NCBI GenBank assembly: GCA_905210845.1
Contig: CAJLYG010000211.1
Coordinates: forward strand, 1 to 5,269
Source: an uncultured Prevotella sp.
GTDB lineage: Bacteria > Bacteroidota > Bacteroidia > Bacteroidales > Bacteroidaceae
DNA length: 5,269 bases
Direction of reading: 5' to 3'
The position numbers and the translations under genes were made by a program. This document shows positions 1 through 5,269 of this stretch, in pieces (positions within the stretch are counted from its first letter, which is position 1; each line of letters opens with the position of its first letter). The notes under the pieces are model-generated. The model did not search any database and was not told the origin of the DNA. It saw nothing but the letters and a program-made list of their open reading frames with translations.

Positions 1-501
1 ACCATCTTCACCCCTGTCTATCCTTATTACACAGATGTCATCATGCCAATTGATGCCTGTGACGAAATCAGCAAGACCAAACCACAGGGCTATGAACTGT
101 ACATCAAAAGTCAGTTGTACCAGTTTTTCTTTATTTTAGACAACCGCTGCCGGAACTTAACGACAGGCAGTAACCGCAAAACGCTTGATAAAATGAAAAT
201 TGTTTTAAAATACATTGAAAATAATTACATGCAAAAAATAACGATTGCCGACATCGCGGCAACCGTTGATTTTTCCGAATCTCATTTTATGCGGTATTTC
301 AAAGAAACTATGGGAACGTCTTTCGTGGACTATCTGCGGGACTACCGCCTGACAATCGCCTCGCGTCTGCTGACAACTTCCGACTCCTCCATTCTGGATA
401 TTGCGGCGGAATCCGGTTTTGAAAATCTTTCCTATTTTAACCGGGTGTTCAAACAAAAATACAGCATGACACCGCGCCAGTTCCGGAAAGAAAGCCAGTA
501 A
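1..501 (+). CDS. AraC-family transcriptional regulator, C-terminal part (5' end outside window)
   Basis: The reading frame is open from the first base and ends at TAA 499-501, giving about 166 residues of a protein that starts upstream. The ATG at position 43 is internal, not a convincing start. The last ~105 residues form the two helix-turn-helix DNA-binding domain of AraC/XylS proteins. The first helix-turn-helix is around ITIADIAATVDFSESHFMRYF and the second around ILDIAAESGFENLSYFNRVF, ending in the family signature TPRQFRK. The preceding ~60 residues (GYELYIKSQLYQFFFIL) resemble the linker helices after an N-terminal cupin-like sensor domain, which is missing here. Family members of this type usually sense a sugar or similar ligand and act on a neighbouring transporter or catabolic operon; ligand and target cannot be read here. 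Lysine codons are 11 AAA to 1 AAG, unlike the genes to the right, and the protein style suggests a Firmicute. The family call is secure; the taxon is inference. Confidence 0.93.
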   Translation, partial: TIFTPVYPYYTDVIMPIDACDEISKTKPQGYELYIKSQLYQFFFILDNRCRNLTTGSNRKTLDKMKIVLKYIENNYMQKITIADIAATVDFSESHFMRYFKETMGTSFVDYLRDYRLTIASRLLTTSDSSILDIAAESGFENLSYFNRVFKQKYSMTPRQFRKESQ

Positions 502-525
502 TTTTTCCGGCATAGCCGGTGAAAA
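502..525 (+). other. Short hairpin after the AraC gene
   Basis: Right after the AraC stop codon there is a perfect 5-bp GC stem, CCGGC (507-511) and GCCGG (515-519), with loop ATA. Outside it, the T-run at 502-505 can pair with GAAAA (521-525) after one T-T mismatch. It could help end the AraC transcript. It is not a canonical intrinsic terminator, however, because the T-run lies before the stem and no T-run follows it. The GTG used as the apparent start of the next open frame begins on the last base of this stem. Confidence 0.4.
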
Positions 526-2603
526 CCACACTAAAAAAACAAAGAAAAAAACGCATCGGAGGATGGAAAAAGAGCGACAACCTCAGCCGTCCGGAATATG
601 CCCCAGTAAAAGACCTCACTGCTCCCGTTGACACGACCGTTGTCGGTCAGGAAGCTGCTAATATCATGTTAGGTTGGAAATTCGCCGGCGCGGCACAAGA
701 GCAGACGGATACCATTAATGTGATCGCTGAGATGCTAAGCAATGGCAAGGCTGGTCTCTTTGACCTCGACCTGAACCAGCAAATGAAGACACAGGGCGTA
801 GGCGCTGGCCTCAACACAATGGCGGATTACAGCGAGTTCATTATCAGTGGCGTGCCCAAAGAAGGACAAACCCTCAACCAAGTCAAAGACCTCATATTAT
901 CAGAGATCGCAAAACTGAAGAAAGGGGATTTCGACAACGACCTTCTTCCCTCCGTTATCAACAACGCCAAGCTACAGTTGTACAAGTCGATACAGCAGAA
1001 CCGCAACCGCACTGAGATGATGAAGGATGCCTTCATCAATGGAGAAAGCTGGGAACACGCTGTCAGGCAAATCGATAGGATGTCGAAGATGACCAAGGAG
1101 CAGATCGTCGCCTTTGCCAACAAGCACCTCAATGACAACTATGTATGCGTCTATAAGGTGCAAGGCAAGGATACTGTCAACAAGAAGATCGACAAGCCTG
1201 CCATCACACCGATTCCTTCTAACCGTGACAAGAGTAGCCAGTTCTTACGCGACATCGCCAATTCCAAGGTAGATCCTATCCAGCCTAAGTTCATCGACTT
1301 CAAGAAGGACCTGACCTTCGGCAAGACCAAGAAAGGTCTGCCCGTCATCTATAAGAAGAATACGGACGATGGACTGTTCACCCTCGCCTTCCGATACGAC
1401 TTTGGCGACGAAGCCGACAATCGTTACACCTATGCTTCTGACTATCTTGACTTCCTCGGTACCAAGACAAAGACTGCAGAACAAATCAAGAAAGCGTTCT
1501 ACAAGATTGCCTGCAACTTCCATATCAGCGTGAACAGCAGCTTTATCACCGTCACCATGACTGGACTGAGCGAGAACATGCCACAGGCCCTGGCACTTGC
1601 AGAAGATGTCATGCACAATGCTAAGATGGACAAAGCCGCCTACGACAAGATGGTAGGCATCATCCTGAAAGACCGTCAGGACAGCAAGACCAACCAGCGC
1701 AGCAATTTCCAGGCATTGAGCCTCTATGGAAAATTTGGCAAATACAACCAGCAGCTGAACGACCTCTCCGAGGCACAGTTGAAAAACATGAACCCACAAG
1801 CCCTCATTGACTTGATCAAGGGACTCTCCAACTATCAGCACTCCGTACTGTATTACGGCCCTTACAGCCTGGAACAGTTGACCCGATCCATTGACAAGGG
1901 TCACTTCTTGGCAAAGAAGCTTACCGCAGGTCCAACGAACAAGGAATATACAGAACAGCAGAACGGTTCCCAGAATGAAGTGTGGATAGCTCCTTACGAT
2001 GCCAAGAACATCTATATGATCATGTATCACAACGAAGGAAGGAAGTTTGATCCCGCCCAGGCAGCAACAGCCGCTGTCTTCAACGAATATTTCGGAGGCG
2101 GCATGAACACCGTTGTCTTCCAGGAACTGCGCGAGGCACGCGGACTCGCCTATAGTGCAAGCGCCTATTACAATGCCAGTCCACGTCGGAACCATACTGA
2201 ATATGGGCAGACCTATATCATCTCCCAGAACGACAAGATGATGGATTGCATCCGTGTCTTTAACGAGATCTTGGATACGATTCCACAAAACGAGGCTGCC
2301 TTCAACTTAGCAAAGCAGAGCTTGATCAAGACTCTTTCCAGCAACAGGACCACTCGCTTCGGAGTCATCAATGCCTACCTCAACGCTAAGTACCGTGGCA
2401 TCGACTACGATGCTAATGAGCGAATCTACCAGGCACTCCCCTCCGTGAAGTTAAGCGATATCGTCAACTTCGAGAAGAGCACGATGGCACATAAGCCTTA
2501 TCGTTACTTGATCTTAGGAGACCCGAAGAACCTTGACATGAAAGCACTTAAGAAGATTGGGCCGATCACCCAACTGACTACAGAACAGATATTTGGATAT
2601 TAA
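519..2603 (+). CDS. M16 family (insulinase/pitrilysin-like) peptidase, N-terminally truncated at a sequence junction
   Basis: From about residue 26 (base ~594) onward the protein matches the later three domains of a four-domain M16 metallopeptidase. Residues ~30-215 look like the first M16_C domain (VVGQEAANIMLGWKF). Residues ~265-450 look like the degenerate second N-type domain. Residues ~485-690 are the last domain, with the conserved FQELREARGLAYS block at 534-546; its Arg and Tyr correspond to the substrate-binding Arg/Tyr pair of the family. The zinc-binding, catalytic HXXEH motif sits in the first domain and is absent, as is any signal peptide. Full-length Bacteroidales relatives are, from memory, around 930-950 residues, so roughly 250 are missing. 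Residues 1-24, read from GTG 519, are Lys/Arg-rich with AAA and AGA codons and look like translated non-coding DNA from the left-hand piece. An in-frame TAG at 513-515 closes the frame upstream. The complete protein is probably periplasmic or envelope-associated and degrades peptides. As it stands it would lack catalysis; a diverged inactive partner subunit is unlikely because the whole fold of domain 1 is gone. The family call is sure, the start is not real. Confidence 0.9.
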   Translation: MKTTLKKQRKKRIGGWKKSDNLSRPEYAPVKDLTAPVDTTVVGQEAANIMLGWKFAGAAQEQTDTINVIAEMLSNGKAGLFDLDLNQQMKTQGVGAGLNTMADYSEFIISGVPKEGQTLNQVKDLILSEIAKLKKGDFDNDLLPSVINNAKLQLYKSIQQNRNRTEMMKDAFINGESWEHAVRQIDRMSKMTKEQIVAFANKHLNDNYVCVYKVQGKDTVNKKIDKPAITPIPSNRDKSSQFLRDIANSKVDPIQPKFIDFKKDLTFGKTKKGLPVIYKKNTDDGLFTLAFRYDFGDEADNRYTYASDYLDFLGTKTKTAEQIKKAFYKIACNFHISVNSSFITVTMTGLSENMPQALALAEDVMHNAKMDKAAYDKMVGIILKDRQDSKTNQRSNFQALSLYGKFGKYNQQLNDLSEAQLKNMNPQALIDLIKGLSNYQHSVLYYGPYSLEQLTRSIDKGHFLAKKLTAGPTNKEYTEQQNGSQNEVWIAPYDAKNIYMIMYHNEGRKFDPAQAATAAVFNEYFGGGMNTVVFQELREARGLAYSASAYYNASPRRNHTEYGQTYIISQNDKMMDCIRVFNEILDTIPQNEAAFNLAKQSLIKTLSSNRTTRFGVINAYLNAKYRGIDYDANERIYQALPSVKLSDIVNFEKSTMAHKPYRYLILGDPKNLDMKALKKIGPITQLTTEQIFGY
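558..562 (+). promoter_or_regulatory. Orphan Shine-Dalgarno-like GGAGG
   Basis: GGAGG lies in an A-rich stretch and directly abuts an ATG at 563. That spacing is too short for normal initiation, and the frame from this ATG stops at TGA 629-631 after 22 codons. The motif fits a Firmicute-type translation signal for a gene that followed the AraC regulator and was lost at the junction. It does not serve the M16 frame, which begins upstream at 519. This is inference from motif and composition only. Confidence 0.25.
580..605. other. Probable junction between two DNA sources (breakpoint approximate)
   Basis: To the left are a Firmicute-like AraC gene and an A-rich spacer with AAA and AGA codons. 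To the right, from about Pro-Glu-Tyr-Ala-Pro at 591-605, the frame becomes a recognisable Bacteroidales M16 protein in mid-protein, between its first and second domains. No insertion sequence, target-site duplication, tRNA or long repeat is visible at the boundary. The hexamer CCGGAA occurs both at 591-596 and at 483-488, which is too short to mean much. A chimeric assembly is the simplest reading; a real rearrangement or transfer cannot be excluded. The exact base cannot be fixed without relatives. Confidence 0.6.
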
Positions 2604-2626
2604 ACAATTTATAAACAAAAAACATT
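2604..2626 (+). promoter_or_regulatory. AT-rich, Shine-Dalgarno-free leader of the fumarase gene
   Basis: The 23 bases between the M16 stop and the fumarase ATG are almost all A and T, with an A-run shortly before the start, and contain no GGAGG-like motif. A-rich leaders of this kind are typical of Bacteroidota, whose translation relies little on Shine-Dalgarno pairing. The gap is too short for a clear independent promoter and no TAnnTTTG element is visible in it, so read-through from the M16 gene is likely. Confidence 0.45.
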
Positions 2627-4273
2627 ATGGCAAATACACCAGATTTTAAGTACGCTCCCATGTTCCAGGTCGGCAAGGACGATACTGAATACCGTCTGTT
2701 GACCAAAGAGGGCGTTACTGTCAGCGAATTCGAAGGCAAGCCCATTTTGAAAGTCAGCAAGGAAGCCTTGACATTGCTTGCCCAACAGGCTTTCCACGAT
2801 GCAGAATTCATGTTGCGCCGCGCCCATAACGAGCAAGTTGCCGCGATTCTGAAAGACCCAGAGGCTTCTGAGAACGACAAATACGTGGCACTCACCTTCC
2901 TCAGAAACGCAGAAGTGGCATGCAAGGGGATCCTTCCCTTCTGCCAGGATACAGGTACTGCCATCATCCATGCAGAAAAGGGACAACAGGTATGGACTGG
3001 CTTCGATGATGCAGAGGCTCTGTCCCGTGGTGTCTATAACACATATACACAGGACAACCTGCGCTATTCACAGAATGCGCCCCTGACCATGTATGAGGAA
3101 GTGAACACTCGTTGCAACCTCCCAGCCCAGATAGACATCGAGGCTGGCGAAGGAGCGGAATACCGCTTTATCATGGTTGCTAAGGGAGGTGGCTCTGCCA
3201 ACAAGACTTACTTCTATCCCATGACCAAGGCAACCATCCAGAATGAGGGTACCCTGCTCCCATTCTTGGTTGAGAAGATGAAGAGCTTAGGCACGGCTGC
3301 ATGTCCTCCTTACCATATCTGCTTCGTCATCGGTGGTACTTCTGCCGAGAAAAACCTGCTCACCGTAAAGCTCGGTTCCATCAAATACTACGATAACCTG
3401 CCAACGACAGGCGATGAGACAGGACGTGCCTTCCGTGATATCGATCTGGAGAACAAGTTATTAACAGAAGCTCATCGCATCGGTCTCGGCGCACAGTTCG
3501 GTGGCAAGGCATTTGCTCACGACATCCGCGTGATTCGTCTGCCTCGCCATGGTGCCTCCTGCCCAATCGGCCTTGGCGTTAGTTGCTCTGCCGACCGGAA
3601 TATCAAGGCAAAGATCAATGCGGATGGTATCTGGCTCGAAAAGATGGATGACAACCCAACCGAATTGATCCCAGAAGAGTACCGTCAGACTGGAGAAGGC
3701 GGGAAAGGCATTGAGATCGACCTCGATAAGGGCATCGACGCTGTCCGTCAGGAGCTTACCAAATACCCTGTCAGCACTCGCGTGCTGCTTAACGGTACTA
3801 TTATCGTTGCAAGAGATATCGCCCATGCCAAGCTGAAAGCGCTATTGGACAAAGGAGAGGACCTGCCTCAATATTTCAAGGATCATCCTATCCTCTACGC
3901 AGGACCTGCCAAGACACCAGAAGGCTATCCTTGTGGCTCGATGGGACCGACAACTGCCAACCGTATGGATCCTTACGTGGATGAGTTCCAGGATCATGGA
4001 GGCAGCCTGGTCATGATTGCCAAGGGTAACCGCACGCAAGTTGTGACTGATGCCTGCAAGAAACATGGTGGCTTTTACTTAGGTACTATCGGTGGCGTAG
4101 CCGCAGTGCTCTCCAAGGATTGCATCACAAGCATCGAATGTGTAGCCTATCCGGAACTGGGCATGGAAGCAATCTGGAAGATCACCGTGAAGGACTTCCC
4201 TGCCTTCATCCTCGTTGATGACAAGGGGAACGATTTCTTCAAGCAGCTCAAACCATGGAAATGCCTGAAATAA
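2627..4273 (+). CDS. fumA: Fumarate hydratase, class I (iron-sulfur, FumA/FumB type)
   Basis: This enzyme interconverts fumarate and (S)-malate in the cytoplasm. In anaerobic Bacteroidales it normally runs from malate to fumarate, feeding fumarate reductase and succinate formation. The 548 residues match the single-chain two-domain class I length (about 550). The N-terminal Fe-S domain spans ~1-340 and the C-terminal beta domain ~375-548. The three expected [4Fe-4S] ligands are present: Cys106 in LPFCQDTG, Cys226 in GTAACPP and Cys320 in GVSCSADRN. By comparison with the Leishmania class I enzyme, active-site residues are also present: Asp108, Arg146, His308 in LPRHGASCP, Arg396 in [11 protein letters not shown], Thr442 and Arg446 in GPTTANRMD, and Lys466. 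The protein looks intact and active. Like other class I fumarases it should be oxygen- and superoxide-sensitive. The start ATG follows an AT-rich leader, and the next gene begins 1 nt after the stop, suggesting co-transcription and perhaps translational coupling. FumA and FumB cannot be told apart here, so the symbol denotes the family. Confidence 0.97.
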   Translation: MANTPDFKYAPMFQVGKDDTEYRLLTKEGVTVSEFEGKPILKVSKEALTLLAQQAFHDAEFMLRRAHNEQVAAILKDPEASENDKYVALTFLRNAEVACKGILPFCQDTGTAIIHAEKGQQVWTGFDDAEALSRGVYNTYTQDNLRYSQNAPLTMYEEVNTRCNLPAQIDIEAGEGAEYRFIMVAKGGGSANKTYFYPMTKATIQNEGTLLPFLVEKMKSLGTAACPPYHICFVIGGTSAEKNLLTVKLGSIKYYDNLPTTGDETGRAFRDIDLENKLLTEAHRIGLGAQFGGKAFAHDIRVIRLPRHGASCPIGLGVSCSADRNIKAKINADGIWLEKMDDNPTELIPEEYRQTGEGGKGIEIDLDKGIDAVRQELTKYPVSTRVLLNGTIIVARDIAHAKLKALLDKGEDLPQYFKDHPILYAGPAKTPEGYPCGSMGPTTANRMDPYVDEFQDHGGSLVMIAKGNRTQVVTDACKKHGGFYLGTIGGVAAVLSKDCITSIECVAYPELGMEAIWKITVKDFPAFILVDDKGNDFFKQLKPWKCLK

Positions 4274-4274
4274 A

Positions 4275-5078
4275 ATGAAGGTAACCCATTCTATCACATC
4301 ACTTGCACTCGCTGTACTCGTCATGAGTACAGCGAGTTGCACACAAGGCAAAGCGATCCAAGGTGACGTTGCAACGAAGGAGGATAGCATCATTGTCAAC
4401 AATAAAGTGGGTGAATTCTCCATCAAGGCTGCCTGCCCAACGGACTCTTCGGCTGCCATTACCACCGCCATTAACGAGTTCTTAAGCGAGACCTTAGGCG
4501 GAAGCTACGATGGAAGCCTCACAAGCACGATGCCCGTCATGAAGTTCTATCTCAATAAGGTCATCCAGAAGGATAGCGCTGACTTAGCTGACTTGCAGAA
4601 GGAAGGCTTGGCCAATGATCGCGCATGGAAATACGAGTTCAAGGCTAACATCGACAAGATAGCTGATACACCCAACTACGTGACATACCTCTATACTTGC
4701 TATGAATACCAAGGTGGTGCCCATGGGGGTACAGCGGTCATTGGACAGACCTTCCGCAAAGCGGACGGGCGCCGTATTGGCTGGGAAGTGTTCACCAATG
4801 TCTATGATGAAGGATTTCAGAATTTGCTCAAGCAAGGGCTGATGAGATTCTGGAAACTGAAAAATGACAGCGAGTTGCAGAACGCGTTGATCAACCCAGA
4901 TTATGTCTATCAGCTTCCGCTACCGCAATGTGGACCGCTTTTCATGAAAGATGGCATACGCATCGTCTACGGACAATACGAGATTGCGCCTTATGCAGCA
5001 GGAATGCCTGACTTCACTATTCCCTACAATCAGATTCAAAAGTTCATGAAAGTAACAGCCAAGAACCTGGTTCAGTAA
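4275..5078 (+). CDS. Predicted lipoprotein with DUF3298 (RsiV-like) domain
   Basis: The 267-residue protein starts with a short basic end (MK) and a hydrophobic stretch (LALAVLVM), then STASC with Cys22. This looks like a lipoprotein signal peptide, although Thr at -3 makes the lipobox imperfect. The mature part has an N-terminal region of the DUF4163 (PdaC/SigV-like) type, then YQGGAHGG at 145-152, and near the end YEIAPYAAGMPDFTIPY at 235-251. The last two are hallmarks of DUF3298, found in RsiV-type anti-sigma factors and many secreted proteins. No sigma factor or transmembrane anti-sigma arrangement is seen, so a regulatory role is not supported; some relatives, including RsiV, bind lysozyme, but that cannot be claimed here. 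It is probably anchored in the envelope. The ATG lies 1 nt after the fumarase stop with no Shine-Dalgarno motif. The alternative in-frame ATG at 4323 would remove the signal peptide, so the first ATG is preferred. The family is fairly sure, the function unknown. Confidence 0.85.
   Translation: MKVTHSITSLALAVLVMSTASCTQGKAIQGDVATKEDSIIVNNKVGEFSIKAACPTDSSAAITTAINEFLSETLGGSYDGSLTSTMPVMKFYLNKVIQKDSADLADLQKEGLANDRAWKYEFKANIDKIADTPNYVTYLYTCYEYQGGAHGGTAVIGQTFRKADGRRIGWEVFTNVYDEGFQNLLKQGLMRFWKLKNDSELQNALINPDYVYQLPLPQCGPLFMKDGIRIVYGQYEIAPYAAGMPDFTIPYNQIQKFMKVTAKNLVQ
4307..4337 (+). repeat. Perfect 13-bp inverted repeat within the lipoprotein signal-peptide codons
   Basis: ACTCGCTGTACTC at 4307-4319 and GAGTACAGCGAGT at 4325-4337 are exact reverse complements separated by the 5-nt loop GTCAT. 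The stem begins 32 nt after the start of the lipoprotein ATG and covers codons for ALAVLVMSTAS. Three more pairs (TGC 4304-4306 with GCA 4339-4341) can form past a single bulged T. No T-run follows, so it is not an intrinsic terminator. In RNA it would be a strong hairpin close to the start of translation. Confidence 0.85.
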
Positions 5079-5128
5079 ATAGGTATACAAATGGAGAGAT
5101 TATCAATATTTGTACGTATTGTTAATCG

Positions 5129-5167
5129 AGTAGGAGATAAACACGAATCGTTGTTATCTCCTACTTT
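5129..5167 (+). terminator. Stem-loop downstream of the lipoprotein gene, probable terminator
   Basis: A perfect 12-bp inverted repeat, AGTAGGAGATAA (5129-5140) with TTATCTCCTACT (5154-5165), encloses a 13-nt loop. The loop contains a smaller palindrome, ACGA-A-TCGT (5143-5151), so the hairpin could extend inward past two mismatches. It lies 50 nt after the stop codon, as expected for the end of the operon. Only two T follow the stem before TTTC breaks into CGTATTT, so the U-tract is weak. Confidence 0.6.
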
Positions 5168-5219
5168 CGTATTTACCGACTTTCAACACCACTAGTCCAC
5201 AGTATTTTTTTTGAGAAAA

Positions 5220-5235
5220 GGTTGACAGGTTGTCA
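5220..5235 (+). repeat. Tandem 8-mer GGTTGACA / GGTTGTCA
   Basis: Two adjacent 8-base units, GGTTGACA (5220-5227) and GGTTGTCA (5228-5235), differ by one base. TTGACA-GGT-TGTCAA (5222-5236) is at the same time a perfect 6-bp palindrome. From memory, short GTTGACA-type units recur between genes in Prevotella genomes; that is recollection, not something this window can show. The neighbouring T8 run is at 5205-5212. Confidence 0.5.
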
Positions 5236-5269
5236 AAACCCAGTGTTTATCGGGCTTGCAACCTGTTTT
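5225..5269 (+). terminator. Second stem-loop at right edge, possible terminator
   Basis: ACAGGTTG (5225-5232) and CAACCTGT (5259-5266) are perfect reverse complements. Inside them, CCC (5239-5241) can pair with GGG (5252-5254). The outer arm is followed by T to the window edge (the run starts at 5266), where the sequence ends. This could be an intrinsic terminator for + strand transcription, or part of a bidirectional one given the A-rich stretch at 5214-5219, but the T-run is cut off by the window. The left arm overlaps the tandem 8-mer. Confidence 0.4.

Larger units (their letters stand above)
5079..5269. other. Intergenic region, no gene seen
   Basis: No convincing coding frame is present on either strand in these 191 bases. 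They hold the stem-loop at 5129-5167, a T8 run, the short tandem repeat and the edge stem-loop. I looked for the Bacteroidota promoter pattern (TTG, then TAnnTTTG about 20 nt later) and found only near misses. Confidence 0.6.

Noticed and set aside
1..605. AraC protein as regulator of the M16-fumarase-lipoprotein operon
   Set aside because: The two parts appear to come from different organisms, so adjacency carries no functional meaning.
563..631. 22-codon frame from ATG 563 behind GGAGG, beginning MEKERQPQPS
   Set aside because: The motif touches the ATG with no spacing, the frame stops quickly and it runs across the suspected junction. At most it is a remnant start of a lost gene.
1245..2288. 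Long open frame on the minus strand, 347 codons
   Set aside because: It lies wholly inside the M16 gene on the opposite strand, shows no recognisable domain, and the + strand frame has clear homology and codon bias. It is a shadow of that gene.
3461..3826. Open frame on the minus strand within the fumarase gene
   Set aside because: The + strand here encodes conserved fumarase blocks, including the Cys320 ligand, so the opposite frame is a by-product.
5162..5169. TACTTTCG as a Bacteroidota -7 element (TAnnTTTG)
   Set aside because: It has one mismatch, overlaps the terminator stem and has no TTG at the right distance upstream.
5222..5250. Sigma70-like promoter: TTGACA followed 17 nt later by GTTTAT
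   Set aside because: The -10 match is poor, the organism looks like Bacteroidota, whose main promoters use a different consensus, and the TTGACA is part of repeat and palindrome structure.
1..5269. CRISPR array, tRNA, rRNA, transposase, phage or defence genes
   Set aside because: No regularly spaced repeats, RNA gene signatures or matching protein motifs were seen on either strand.

Overview
The window reads as two pieces of DNA of different origin joined near position 580-600. The left piece (1 to about 590) holds the C-terminal part of an AraC-family regulator and an A-rich intergenic stretch. Its codon use (11 of 12 lysines AAA in the AraC fragment), a GGAGG Shine-Dalgarno-like motif and its protein style suggest a Firmicute such as a gut clostridium. 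The right piece (about 591 to 5269) suggests Bacteroidales, probably Prevotella or a close relative. It prefers AAG, ATC and GAC codons and has an AT-rich leader without a Shine-Dalgarno motif. Its proteins are a four-domain-type M16 peptidase, a class I fumarase and a DUF3298-type lipoprotein.

Layout, all genes on the + strand: AraC regulator fragment (1-501, cut by the window edge); small hairpin and A-rich spacer (502 to about 590); M16 (insulinase/pitrilysin-like) peptidase lacking its N-terminal catalytic domain (open frame 519-2603, true homology from about 591-600); 23-nt spacer; complete class I [4Fe-4S] fumarate hydratase (2627-4273); 1-nt gap; predicted lipoprotein with a DUF3298/RsiV-like domain (4275-5078); then 191 nt of intergenic DNA with two stem-loops and a short repeat.

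The three right-hand genes are co-directional and closely packed, so they are probably co-transcribed. Fumarase interconverts fumarate and malate, which fits the reductive succinate-forming branch of anaerobic Bacteroidales. The M16 protein and the lipoprotein look like envelope proteins with no obvious metabolic link to it. The AraC fragment should not be read as the regulator of these genes, because it lies across the junction.

I see no new multi-gene system here. The points worth checking are the chimeric junction that creates a false start for the M16 gene, a perfect 13-bp inverted repeat inside the signal-peptide codons of the lipoprotein gene, and inverted and tandem repeats at the right edge.
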